Positions 1-9,200 of a DNA stretch of 45,189 nucleotides are shown here, piece by piece. The stretch's first letter is position 1. The number at the start of each line of letters is the position of its first letter. The translations under genes and the position numbers were made by a program. This DNA comes from Microcoleus sp. LEGE 07076 (GTDB lineage: Bacteria > Cyanobacteriota > Cyanobacteriia > Cyanobacteriales > Microcoleaceae), in assembly GCF_015207455.1 (NCBI RefSeq), contig NZ_JADEWV010000030.1, positions 1 through 45,189 of the forward strand, in the 5' to 3' direction. The notes under the pieces were generated by a model. That model ran no database searches. It was not told the DNA's origin and was given only the letters and a program-made list of their open reading frames with translations.

Positions 1-1212
1 CGGTTCTAGGGTTGGGGTTGGTAACGGTAGTGGGTTTGGTATCGGAGTTAGTGTCGGCGTCGGGCTGATGACTTGTGGTGGCGTCGGAGTCGGTTTGGGT
101 GTCGGTTTGTTGAGAAATGAGCCTACTAATGCCCAGGAACCGAAGCCCGTCAAGATTACTAAGCCTGTTAGCAATCCGATCGCAGCGATGGGATTTTCCC
201 AAAAAGAGTCGCCAGCCGGCTCAATTAGCGGGTCGATCCGGTTTGGCGGCTGGGGACTTCCGGCGAGGGGTTCGGGTTCGGGCGATCGACCCACGGCTAC
301 TGTTGCTATTAACGAAGGGTTTGTCGGCACTACTGCTGGTGCCGGCGGTACAGTTGGCTGGTTGGACTGAGGATTCGTTAGGCCGTCGAGTGCTTTGGCG
401 ACTTCGCTGACAGATTGATATCGATCGCCCGGAGAGCGATTTAACATTCGATTTAGTACCGCCGCCAAGCCCGGGCTCGCCTGGGCTTGTTGCTGCCAAT
501 TCCACTGCAGCGTTCTTTGATCCAGCAATTCCTGCGGTTCTTTGCCCGTCAGCAGCACGATCGTCGTTACAGCTAGAGCGTAGAGGTCGCTGCTGGCAGT
601 TGCCCGCCCGCTTTGCAACTGTTCCATCGGCGCGTAGCCGATTTTACCGACAGTTGTTGCGTGGGGTGTTCCTTCGGGAGACTGGACTTTGGTAGCGAGT
701 TCTTTCACCACTCCAAAGTCAATCAGCACCGGCAACTTGTCATTTTCGCGGCGGATGATATTTTCAGGGGAGATGTCGCGGTGGATGATGCCACGGGCGT
801 GGATGTGAGCCAGTACCGGCAGTATTTGTCGGATAAATACCAAGACTTCGGCTTCACTGAAGGTGCGGCCTGTGGAAGTGCGATCGAGCAACAGTTCGCG
901 GTAAGTCATCCCTTCCACGTAATCCTGCACCAAAAACAAACGTTGATTTTCTTCAAATATTGCCCGAAACTGCGGAATTTGCGGGTGTGCAATTTGGTAA
1001 AGTATTGCCGCCTCTCTTTGAAACAATTCTTTCGATTTTTCCAAAACGTAAGGCCCGCTTTGCACAGGAATCAATTCCTTTAGGGCGCAGCGTTCTTTAA
1101 ACCGCCCCTCGTCTTCTACTAAATAAGTGCGGCCAAATCCCCCTTGACCTAAAATACTCACCAAGCGGTAACGGTTTTGTAGGACAGTTCCAATAGCAAT
1201 AGGTGGCTGCAT
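1..1212 (-). CDS. Serine/threonine protein kinase with membrane anchor (C-terminus cut by window edge)
   Basis: Hanks-type protein kinase; 404 codons are visible and the frame is still open at position 1. The start is the ATG at 1212-1210, giving MQPPIAIGTVLQNRYRLV. Visible motifs are a glycine loop (ILGQGGFGRT, residues about 20-29), the catalytic loop HRDISPEN and the metal-binding DFG. A hydrophobic stretch around residues 342-364 (AAIGLLTGLVILTGFGSWAL) is a likely membrane segment, followed by a Pro/Thr-rich linker that runs off the window. This layout (cytoplasmic kinase, one membrane span, external sensor) is common in cyanobacteria. The substrate and the missing C-terminal domain are unknown. 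It is not co-directional with any close neighbour except yqeY, 390 bp upstream. Confidence 0.93.
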   Translation of the reverse strand, partial: MQPPIAIGTVLQNRYRLVSILGQGGFGRTYLVEDEGRFKERCALKELIPVQSGPYVLEKSKELFQREAAILYQIAHPQIPQFRAIFEENQRLFLVQDYVEGMTYRELLLDRTSTGRTFSEAEVLVFIRQILPVLAHIHARGIIHRDISPENIIRRENDKLPVLIDFGVVKELATKVQSPEGTPHATTVGKIGYAPMEQLQSGRATASSDLYALAVTTIVLLTGKEPQELLDQRTLQWNWQQQAQASPGLAAVLNRMLNRSPGDRYQSVSEVAKALDGLTNPQSNQPTVPPAPAVVPTNPSLIATVAVGRSPEPEPLAGSPQPPNRIDPLIEPAGDSFWENPIAAIGLLTGLVILTGFGSWALVGSFLNKPTPKPTPTPPQVISPTPTLTPIPNPLPLPTPTLEP

Positions 1213-1605
1213 AAGTTTAAGTAGAAATTGTTAAAAAATAGGCGAGCGCTCACAGACCTAATAATGCTAGGTATATAATGCTCTTGAGCATACTTCACTG
1301 TCTGTAGTTCCCAGTCCCGACCAAAGTTAGCATTTTACATTTTTTTACGCAAATTTGATAAATCAGTTTTTTTTGCAAATTTTAATGAGGGGCGATTCAT
1401 GCTCGGGATAGCTTCGCTTAACGCAGCGGGGATAACCCCCTACATTCTTCTTTCTGACTGCTGACTGCTGAACTAAGGATCGAAAACTTAATAACTTAAA
1501 CACCTCTTACAGTCCTCTCTCTTGTAAGTTGCCTTCCTCGAAGGAGGCAGAGCCTCCATATCTGCATTACCAGGCAGAGCCTGGTAACGAGCAAAGGACT
1601 AAGGA
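1213..1605. other. Intergenic stretch with short repeats
   Basis: There is no gene here. It holds the upstream region of the kinase, a short heptamer array at 1454-1474 (CTGACTG units), the double-hairpin repeat at 1494-1592 and the heptamer array at 1594-1616. The segment at 1404-1423 resembles the small repeat seen again at 5917-5947. Confidence 0.7.
1494..1592 (+). repeat. Dispersed double-hairpin repeat A, copy 1
   Basis: This is a 99-bp element containing two perfect stem-loops, GGAGGCAGAGCCTCC and TACCAGGCAGAGCCTGGTA. A second copy lies in reverse orientation at 16384-16481 and matches over its whole length, including the flank TTAAACACCTC. It has no coding capacity. It looks like a small non-autonomous mobile repeat (MITE or REP-like). 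Confidence 0.85.
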
Positions 1606-1616
1606 CTAAGGACTAA
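1594..1616. repeat. Heptanucleotide tandem repeat (AAGGACT)3
   Basis: Three exact AAGGACT units in tandem, of the short tandemly repeated repetitive (STRR) type known from filamentous cyanobacteria. The array overlaps the 3' end of the yqeY gene and supplies its stop codon. Confidence 0.85.
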
Positions 1617-2064
1617 GCTTTGCTTTCACCATGTCTTGAATTCTGTTACCGTCTGCTTTGCCCTTAAGCTGCTGCATTGCCTTGCCCATCACCTTGCCCA
1701 TCTCTTTTGCCGAAGTAGCGCCCACCGAGGCAATTACTTCGTCAACGACTTGACTCACCTCTTCGTCTGACATTTGCGGCGGCAAATACTCTTCAACAAT
1801 TGCCAACTCCGCCTCTTCTTGTGCCGCTAAATCTTCGCGGCCTCCTTTGCGGTATTGTTCGATCGAATCCCGGCGCTGTTTGGCTATTTGCATCAAAATT
1901 TCCAATTCTTGAGCTTCTGTCAGCGTCTCTTGTCCGGAGGGACGCAGGCTGACTTCTTTTTCGAGAATAAATTTCTTGATGCCCCGAACTGTTTCCAAGC
2001 GAACTTTGTCCTTGGACTTCATGGCTGCTTTGATTTCTGCGTCAATCCGTTCTCTTAAGCTCAT
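1606..2064 (-). CDS. yqeY: GatB/YqeY domain-containing protein
   Basis: This 152-residue protein matches the usual YqeY length. It opens MSLRERIDAEIKAAMKSKDK and has the family segments RRDSIEQYRKGGREDLAAQE and, near the C-terminus, KEMGKVMGKAMQQLKGKADG. The family is related to the C-terminal domain of the GatB amidotransferase subunit that binds tRNA; the exact role of free-standing YqeY is not established. The ATG at 2064 has AAGG about 10 nt upstream. The last codons and the stop lie in the AAGGACT heptamer array, so the array has grown up to or into the gene end. Confidence 0.93.
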   Translation of the reverse strand: MSLRERIDAEIKAAMKSKDKVRLETVRGIKKFILEKEVSLRPSGQETLTEAQELEILMQIAKQRRDSIEQYRKGGREDLAAQEEAELAIVEEYLPPQMSDEEVSQVVDEVIASVGATSAKEMGKVMGKAMQQLKGKADGNRIQDMVKAKLSP

Positions 2065-2550
2065 CGATTTCTACCTTGCTTTGCCCAATATCAACAATCA
2101 GGAGTATGCTTCCGATTCTTAACTTTTTTTACGGTATTTTTCAAGTTTATTGTCTGCCGATCGCCTTTTTATCGCCTTGAACCCGGATGCCTTCGGCCTT
2201 TGACCGAATTTTGGGCTGCTGCACTCCATGGAGTCAGAGTCCAAAATTGGCTGTCGCCAGAGTTTTTAGACGCAGGGGGCGTGCGATCGTACTTCTGTCC
2301 GTACAGAACTTGCTAAAAACCCGGTTTCTGGGACATAAGACTTCTTGCAAAAATAGTTAGGACGGGCTCGGAAAATTTGATTAAAAAGACTGAGGCAATC
2401 TTGTCTATACTTCTGCAACTCTTATTCAGTTCGCCGGCACTCAACCGGGCCGATCGGCCCGAAACTTAAATCTATCAAAATAGTGACTGAATATTTCGAG
2501 TTCCCGATGGTAAGATAGCGGTGGAATAAACGTCCTGCAAGAGGCCTGCT
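2065..2550. other. Divergent intergenic region between yqeY and prs
   Basis: 486 bp without a supported gene. It must hold the promoters of both divergent genes. AACCCGGTTTCTGGGA near 2318 is a small cyanobacterial hairpin-type repeat. I do not see a convincing sigma-70 box pair. Confidence 0.5.
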
Positions 2551-3543
2551 GTGATCCGTTCTGCTACTTTACCGCTTCCGCTTCCCGAGCCGCAGATTTC
2601 TGCCCACGACCGTCTGCGACTGTTTTCCGGTTCTGCTAATATCCCCCTCGCCCAAGAAGTGGCTCGCTATCTGGGGATCGATTTGGGGCCGATGGTTCGC
2701 AAGCGGTTCGCGGATGGGGAACTCTACGTTCAAATTCAAGAATCGATTCGGGGTTGCGATGTTTACTTGATTCAGCCAACTTGCTGTCCGGTGAACGATC
2801 GCCTCATGGAATTATTAATCATGATTGATGCTTGTCGCCGCGCTTCTGCAAGACAAGTTACTGCCGTCATTCCCTACTACGGCTATGCTAGGGCAGACCG
2901 CAAAACGGCCGGCAGAGAATCGATTACTGCAAAATTAGTGGCTAATTTGATTACTGAAGCAGGGGCTGGTCGCATTTTGGCGATGGATTTACACTCGGCT
3001 CAGATTCAAGGTTATTTTGACATTCCTTTCGATCATGTTTACGGTTCGCCCGTGCTTTTGGATTATCTGGCGAGCAAGCAATTGACAGATATTGTTGTGG
3101 TTTCGCCGGATGTTGGCGGAGTCGCTAGGGCCAGAGCTTTTGCCAAAAAGCTTGGCGATGCTCCCCTGGCAATTATTGACAAGCGCCGTCAAGCTCACAA
3201 CGTCGCAGAAGTGATGAACTTGATCGGTGATGTCGATGGCAAAACTGCTGTGTTGGTGGACGACATGATCGATACTGCGGGTACGATTTCTGAGGGTGCC
3301 AGATTGTTGCGCCGCGAGGGTGCGAGACAGGTTTATGCTTGCGCTACTCATGCGGTGTTTTCGCATCCGGCGATCGAGCGTTTGTCTGGCGGAGTCTTGG
3401 AAGAGGTAATTGTTACGAATACAATTCCTGTACCAGAAGAACACCGTTTCCCGCAGTTGACTGTGCTTTCGGTGGCGAATTTGCTGGGCGAAACTATTTG
3501 GCGGATTCACGAAGATAGTTCTGTTAGCAGTATGTTCCGCTAG
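2551..3543 (+). CDS. prs: Ribose-phosphate pyrophosphokinase (PRPP synthetase)
   Basis: Makes 5-phosphoribosyl-1-pyrophosphate from ribose 5-phosphate and ATP for nucleotide, histidine and tryptophan synthesis. The protein has 330 residues, typical of class I enzymes. Visible motifs are RLFSGSANIPLAQEVARYLG (N-terminal half), the ATP-binding/flexible region IPYYGYARADRK, the metal site AMDLHSAQIQGYF, DVGGVARARAFAKKLG, the lysine loop IIDKRRQ, and the PRPP loop VLVDDMIDTAGTI. The start is a GTG at 2551, with AAGAGG about 8 nt upstream. It is monocistronic and followed by a hairpin terminator at 3578. Confidence 0.98.
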   Translation: MIRSATLPLPLPEPQISAHDRLRLFSGSANIPLAQEVARYLGIDLGPMVRKRFADGELYVQIQESIRGCDVYLIQPTCCPVNDRLMELLIMIDACRRASARQVTAVIPYYGYARADRKTAGRESITAKLVANLITEAGAGRILAMDLHSAQIQGYFDIPFDHVYGSPVLLDYLASKQLTDIVVVSPDVGGVARARAFAKKLGDAPLAIIDKRRQAHNVAEVMNLIGDVDGKTAVLVDDMIDTAGTISEGARLLRREGARQVYACATHAVFSHPAIERLSGGVLEEVIVTNTIPVPEEHRFPQLTVLSVANLLGETIWRIHEDSSVSSMFR

Positions 3544-4125
3544 ACAGAAAAGGCTCTTTTTGAATGTTTGTTTGAGGGTGCGTCAACCAAGTGTTACGCA
3601 CTGTTTTTTAGAGAACCCATTTGATATCTATTCTGCGTAAATCTCAGAAACTGGGTTTCTCTCTATATTTCTCGTCACCCAACCCAAAAACTCAAAGATG
3701 TCAAATGGGTTGTATAGTAGCTCCACCTCGCATTTGCCTGAAAAAAAAAGACTTTGATACTATTTTTTTTTATGAGATATCCCCCTAAATCTTCCTTAAA
3801 AAAGGGGGCGCAGGAGGAATCGGGCTTAACTGTTCACTTCTGGGGAAAGTTCAACCTACATAGATTTGTTGAGTTTTAGCCTTAACCCAACGGTATTGTG
3901 CTATAGTTGATAACTATCAATAACCTGTATGCGATCGCTTCACCAATAGCTTTCAGGCGTTGCAGACCGCTTAAACAAACCCGCTGCGGGTAAAAAATCT
4001 AAGTTCGATCGCAATTAGCACGATCGGAACAAGAGATGGTAAAATTCTATCTTGTTGTTTGAAGACCGCGACCTTTTTAAATTTAAATATGTCCGGTCAA
4101 AACAAGGGGTAAATAGGGAAAAACC
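3544..4125. other. Intergenic region downstream of prs
   Basis: 582 bp without a gene. It holds the prs terminator (3578-3610), an imperfect inverted repeat GAGAACCCA/TGGGTTTCTC (about 3613-3662), and a C-run/G-run hairpin repeat near 3781-3808 of the kind seen at 10676 and 19561. The last 150 bp must contain the SLH gene promoter; no clear boxes were picked. Confidence 0.55.
3578..3610 (+). terminator. Rho-independent terminator of prs
   Basis: A stem GTGCGT/ACGCAC with a 12-nt loop is followed directly by TGTTTTTTA. It lies 35 bp after the prs stop codon and in the right orientation. Confidence 0.7.
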
Positions 4126-5433
4126 ATGAAAAATTCACTGGTACGAACAGCAGCCGCACTGGCAGGTTCAGCAATTTTAACACTTCTGGCGATCGCTCCA
4201 GCAAAAGCATTTACTTTTGACGAAACCGAAATTAACCAAGAGCGAGTAGTTGCGATCGCCCAACCCCGCCCCTTCGGCGGCTACCAATTGCTAATTGTAG
4301 AGCAGGTAACAGACAGACGGCAATGCTGGAGCGAAAACGGCTCCAATCCCGTCAGAGTCGATCCCTTATTAGTTAATTTTGATTTCACCGGCATTTGTGG
4401 CCGCGCCACAGACAGCAACGGCTTTTCTATTCGCATGGGCGGCACCGATTTAGCATTAAAATATAGCCTGAGTCTGGAAAAAATTGACGGCAATATTCTA
4501 CTAATGGGAACTCCCTTCGATCCCAACGCTAAACCGATAATTATCGGTCGCACAAACGGCGATGTTAACGGATTTATGAAAATCACTCTCGATCCGGGCT
4601 GGCGATTTAGTAAAAGAGCTTATCAAGGCAAAGTATTGGGTCATTTTTATTTCACAACCAGTCAAACCGCGCCGGGAGAAACTGGAAATAACGGCGGAAA
4701 TAACGGCGGAAATAACGGCGGCAATACTGGCGGCAATACTGGCGGCAATACTGGCGGCAATACATTCACAGATATTGCAACCGATATCTACGCTTCCGAA
4801 ATTAAAGAAGCTGTGGCGCTGGGATTTGTAGCGGGTTTTGCTCAAGACAACACTTTTCGACCGCAAATAGCTGTTACCAGAGAGCAATTGGTATCTTTAG
4901 TATTGGAATCGTTGAAAGGAATACAAGGTGCTAATATCACATTTCCTAGCATTGTTTCTACCCGTCCCTACAGCGATGTTGATAGCTCGCGCTGGAGTGC
5001 AGGAAAAATTCTATTTGCACGAGACAATAAGATCGTCAGCGGTTACACAGATGGAACTTTTAAACCTACGCAGCCTGTGACTCGCGCTGAATTGATGGCG
5101 GTGCTGCGAAGAGCGGCGGAATTTGGTTTGTTGGCCAGGGGAATGCAGCCAAATTTATTGGCGAAAGAGCCGCCTAAAACTTTTTCAGACATTCAGAATC
5201 ATTGGGCTGCTGCGATTATCAATCAAATGTCGGGTTATTGTGGTGTGGCTTCCTCTGTTAACGAAATTGGCAATCGTTTTACTCCCGATGATTCTGCTAA
5301 TAATACGGTGTTCGGTAAATTACCGAAAATCATACCAATTTTATTGCTTCTGCTTTTTTCCGGCTTCCTTCTGCTTTCTCCCTGCTGCTGTAGGTGGCTT
5401 TTTGGGAGTTTTTTTAACTGCGATTGTTTCTGA
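4126..5433 (+). CDS. Secreted DUF3747-type protein with S-layer homology (SLH) domains, 3' end altered
   Basis: 435 residues starting MKNSLVRTAAALAGSAILTL, a Sec signal peptide with likely cleavage after APAKA (about residue 28). Residues about 30-185 look like the cyanobacterial DUF3747 domain. A Gly/Asn linker of 12-bp units follows, then SLH-like repeats FTDIATDIYASEIKEAVALG, YSDVDSSRWSAGKILFARDN and FSDIQNHWAAAIINQMSGYC. SLH domains anchor proteins to the cell wall or outer envelope. After NRFTPDDSANN the frame loses SLH character and becomes a Leu/Cys-rich tail (LLLLLFSGFLLLSPCCC). That tail is the antisense reading of the opposite gene's lysine-rich end (93-bp overlap). The natural C-terminus, normally a short closing helix, appears lost. 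Confidence 0.88.
   Translation: MKNSLVRTAAALAGSAILTLLAIAPAKAFTFDETEINQERVVAIAQPRPFGGYQLLIVEQVTDRRQCWSENGSNPVRVDPLLVNFDFTGICGRATDSNGFSIRMGGTDLALKYSLSLEKIDGNILLMGTPFDPNAKPIIIGRTNGDVNGFMKITLDPGWRFSKRAYQGKVLGHFYFTTSQTAPGETGNNGGNNGGNNGGNTGGNTGGNTGGNTFTDIATDIYASEIKEAVALGFVAGFAQDNTFRPQIAVTREQLVSLVLESLKGIQGANITFPSIVSTRPYSDVDSSRWSAGKILFARDNKIVSGYTDGTFKPTQPVTRAELMAVLRRAAEFGLLARGMQPNLLAKEPPKTFSDIQNHWAAAIINQMSGYCGVASSVNEIGNRFTPDDSANNTVFGKLPKIIPILLLLLFSGFLLLSPCCCRWLFGSFFNCDCF
4682..4764 (+). repeat. 12-bp coding tandem repeat in SLH gene
   Basis: About seven 12-bp units, first GGCGGAAATAAC then GGCGGCAATACT, encode a flexible GGNN/GGNT linker between the DUF3747-like domain and the SLH repeats. Copy number is likely to vary between strains. 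Confidence 0.9.
5311..5327. terminator. Palindromic hairpin at the convergent gene junction
   Basis: TTCGGTAAATTACCGAA is an 8-bp perfect stem around one base, inside the altered end of the SLH gene and 14 bp beyond the stop of the opposite gene. It could act as a bidirectional terminator or mark a recombination point. There is no T-run on either side, so terminator function is weakly supported. Confidence 0.35.
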
Positions 5434-6276
5434 CTCTGGCTGTGCGATTTGTTCGGTTAATTTGCACAAGTTATTTAAGGAAAGTTTTTGCTGGGATGCG
5501 AGTTCGTTGAGGAACTTTGAGGCTGTTTCTAATATTTGTTTTCCCTGTCGGACTTGAATAGTCGTTCGATCTTCGATCGCATCTAATAACATAAAAACTG
5601 ATACTGTTTGCCAAATATCTAAATCGTCGCCAACTACATCGCATTTTGTGACTGTTTTGCCGTTTTCTGGGACATGAATTCCTAAACCGGATGCTTGGAT
5701 TAAGGGCTGGATTTCTGCTAGGCTTAAATCCGCAAGGTCGGTAATTTTAAAGTCCAGCGATCCAAAATCTACTAAATCTGGTAAGTTGACAGATGCTGCG
5801 GGTAGAGGATCGAAGTTGAATGTAAGAGTTTGATTTAAAGGATCGGAAATCGCGTAAATTGATTGAATGTGCGATCGGCTAACCATACCTTTTTCGCAAA
5901 AATCTTGACCTGAAGGGGCGATCCTCTTCGAGGGCTTCGCTAACGCAATTTTACCATTATCCGCCACCTCCAAAACCTCCAAACCAACCAAATTCGCCGC
6001 CGCAGTCTTCACAAAAACCAGATCCAACCCCAGCAAATCCGCCAATTCCTGCAAAGTTGGCGCCGGCTCGAACTCAACACCAGCCCGCAAAATAAACTCC
6101 TCCAACACATTAAACTCGCGCGGTTCGCTAACCGTCACCTCCAGCGGAGTTTGGCGGATAGCAAAGCTCAATTGACGCGCCCCCAACACCGACAAACTCG
6201 GATTTTGTTGCTCAATTTGTGCGGCTAGCGAAGTTAAATTCGAGTCAATTGGTTTAGTTGAGGACACTAGAAACAT
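5341..6276 (-). CDS. Uncharacterised partner protein of the SF1 helicase
   Basis: 311 residues, not recognised as a named family. Residues about 55-108 (FNVLEEFILRAGVEFEPAPT, LQELADLLGLDLVFVKTAAA, LVGLEVLEV) read as a winged-helix-like segment. The middle is acidic and Leu-rich, and the C-terminus is strongly basic (KKTPKKPPTAAGRKQKEAGK). Its start at 6276 overlaps the end of the helicase gene by 23 nt, so the two are translationally coupled and probably work together. Around residues 109-121 a dispersed nucleotide repeat is read in frame (ALAKPSKRIAP). The 3' end overlaps the convergent SLH frame. Function is unknown; a nucleic-acid-binding cofactor is an inference. Confidence 0.8.
   Translation of the reverse strand: MFLVSSTKPIDSNLTSLAAQIEQQNPSLSVLGARQLSFAIRQTPLEVTVSEPREFNVLEEFILRAGVEFEPAPTLQELADLLGLDLVFVKTAAANLVGLEVLEVADNGKIALAKPSKRIAPSGQDFCEKGMVSRSHIQSIYAISDPLNQTLTFNFDPLPAASVNLPDLVDFGSLDFKITDLADLSLAEIQPLIQASGLGIHVPENGKTVTKCDVVGDDLDIWQTVSVFMLLDAIEDRTTIQVRQGKQILETASKFLNELASQQKLSLNNLCKLTEQIAQPESETIAVKKTPKKPPTAAGRKQKEAGKKQKQ
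5917..5947 (-). repeat. Small dispersed repeat inserted in a coding sequence
   Basis: The core GATCCTCTTCGAGGGCTTCG recurs with about three mismatches in an intergenic place at 11131-11161. Here it lies inside the helicase-partner gene without breaking its frame. Confidence 0.7.
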
Positions 6277-9200
6277 CTACAAAACCTCCGCAGTGACGCA
6301 CCGTTTTTGAAACTTCCTGATACATTTTTCCCACCGTACCTGTTTGTTGGGTAAATAAATCGTGACAGCCGACAACTACCAGCAATTCTTGAGCGCGAGA
6401 AAATGCCACGTTGACCCGTTCTGGTTCCTTAGCAAATCCAATATCGCCCCTAATATTATTGCACACCGTGCTGACAATAATCACAGGTCTTTCCATGCCT
6501 TGAAATATGTCAACCGTACCAGTGCGAATGCTCAAAGAAGGAAATTTTTCGGCTTCTATTCTGTCTTTAATTGCGTTCAATTGTGCGCCGTAAAAAGTAA
6601 TGATTCCGATTTCCTTCGGCGGTTCACCCTCTAATATTTTAGGCCGCCAAGCGGTTTCCATCTGTTCGCACAAAAGCTCGATCGCATCAATCTCCTTGAC
6701 ATTCAGCCTCGAAGTACCCTGTTTTTCCTCCTCAAACCCTTGTCCCACTGGCGTTTTTACCCACAGGATATGATTGTTTTTTTGAATGATTTTACCTTCT
6801 AGATTGTGAGCGCGTCTCGTGTCGGCTTCCTGAATGCCGCAGTTGAGTTTTTGCTGGTAAAACTGATTGATTGCGCCCATGATTTGCGGGTGCATTCGGT
6901 ATTGAGTTGTCAGCATTTTCTTGATGCCGTCGCTGGCACTTTCAAACAATACTTTAAACAGCGATTCTTTGATAAAGCTAAGTTCGTCTCCAGTACAACC
7001 GATATCTTCGGCGATATCGTCGATCGTACTTCGATCGAACATCGGCGGCAACTGCCTGTGATCGCCCACCAATACTAATTTTCTGCCTTTCAAAGCCGGA
7101 ATTAATAACTCTGGCGGAGTGCATTTACTAACTTCGTCAACTATGACTGCATCAAAGCTGGGAAAGTTTTTGCTAAAATCAAAACTCGCAGCTTGCACGC
7201 AGGTAATGCCGATGACGTTGGCATTGTCAATATAAATTTGTTTTAAATCGCTGCGGTCTTTTTCCGATGGATTGCGGAGTTTTGCAATCCAATCTTTTAC
7301 TAAGTTTTGGGAACGGTTTAGGGCGATTTCTTCTCGTTCTAATTCCCGCTGCCAATTAGTAAAGAGACGCTTAATTTTGCGTAAAAATTCCACAGCAAAC
7401 AATCCGGTAGTTGGAACTTCTGGTTTGTATTTTTCCGGGATAGTTTGCCATTCTGACTCCCACCAATTTCTCTCAACAATTAACTCTGCTGTTGGTTGCT
7501 GTTGTTGCAGTTGAGCGGTAATTTCGCTCAATTCTGTTTGGAGTTGTGCGAGTTGCTGCTCCAAACTTGCGGCGGCGATTTGCAGGGGGGATAAATGCTC
7601 GTCAATACAACTTTTGATATTCTCCAAAACTCCGAAAGGATCTAAGTCAGCAATAGATTTTTCAAGCTGAATTGCGCTGATTTTCCCAGCCTCAACTTGC
7701 TTGACAAAATGCTGCGGATTCTCCCAAATATTGGATTTTTGGGCGAGATATTGTTCGGCTAAAATTTGCAACTTTTCCGGTAGGTTTGGCTGGGCGACAA
7801 TTGCTTGCAACAAATTAGTAACTTCGCTAATTTTTAAGTTCGCCTCTTGCTGCGCTGTTTCTACCTGAATTTGGACGGCGGATATTTGCTGCTGATTTAA
7901 GGTTTGACCGATTTTATCTAATAACTGTTGCTGTTTGATCAGTTGTTGTTCGGTTTCGGTTTTGAGGGGAAGTATGCACTGGCGGGCGTTGGCGAGGATG
8001 CTGTGCAGCAATTCTTTGACTAGACGATCGCAAGTTGCCTGAATTTGATTTGGCTGCAAGGATTCACTGTAAAATTGTTGAATTGATCCTAAGAAAGTGA
8101 CAGCTTTTTCGATGATAAATTTGCGCTGACTCGGGCTGACTTGGTTGTAGCTGGCGAACTCTTTGGCTAGTTGCTGCCACTGCGCCCGATCGCCCGCAAC
8201 GAGCACGAGCGGCGTTTGATTCAAATTTAGGTGCAAAAACTCGCTAAACCGGAATTGCTGCCCCTGTATGTCCTTAAAACCGCCATTGGCTTCGTGGGAT
8301 ATCGCCTTTTGCAACCTTTCCAAATCGGGCAAATTTACTTTGCATTTGGGCGGCACGATCGGCAATTTGAGCGATCGAGCAATTTTCAACAGCCCTGGGG
8401 GTAATTCTACCATTTCATCAGTCAGCATCGCGCCGGTTTCGCAGCAAGATTTCACAACTGTATCAAGTGTTGCATCTGCTGTCTCAATCCACTCTGCAAC
8501 GCTGACGACAACGGCGGCAATTTCGGCTTTTCGCAGTTCCAAATTCTTAATTTTCTGTTCGAGATTGTGGCGATGCGTCTGATTTTGCAGATCGCCCAAC
8601 TGTAGCTGATTCACCGCATCCGACAACTGCCGCGACACCCGCAAAGACTCCGCAACCGCTGACATAGCCTGACAAACCTCCTCAGCGCGATCGAAAGCAG
8701 TCTTAAATTCCAATATTTGCGCTGCTACAGTTTCCCGCAACCAAACCGCAATTCCAAACGCGCCGCACATAGGGCGATCCCAGCCAATTTGAATAGCGTG
8801 ATTGACGCAAATCCGCACATTTGCCATAAAATTTTCTACTAAAACATTACCTTCAGAATAAGGTTTGAGTTTCGGCATAAACTCGGCAACTTCCGAAGAT
8901 TCCCACTCAACTTCCGGCGCAGCCAGGAGATTATTTAGCCCAGCAAAAACTGATTCAGCTTCGCTTTTTTCCGTTACTTTTTTTTGATAATCGGCTGTAA
9001 CTTCGCTCAACTTTTCCTCAAGATTTGCCCGGGTTTCGTGCAGATGTTTGAGTTGCTTGAAAAAAGCTTGTTCGGCGACAAAGTAGGCAGCAAATCGCTG
9101 CGATTGAGCCAGCAACTGTCGCAAAGATGTGACATTAATCTGGCGCTGCAAGAGCTTTTGTTCGCAATCAGCCGCCGTATTTTGCAGCCAAGTGCCGATC

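Noticed and set aside
613..1083. 156-codon frame on the plus strand
   Set aside because: It is the complement of the kinase catalytic domain on the other strand.
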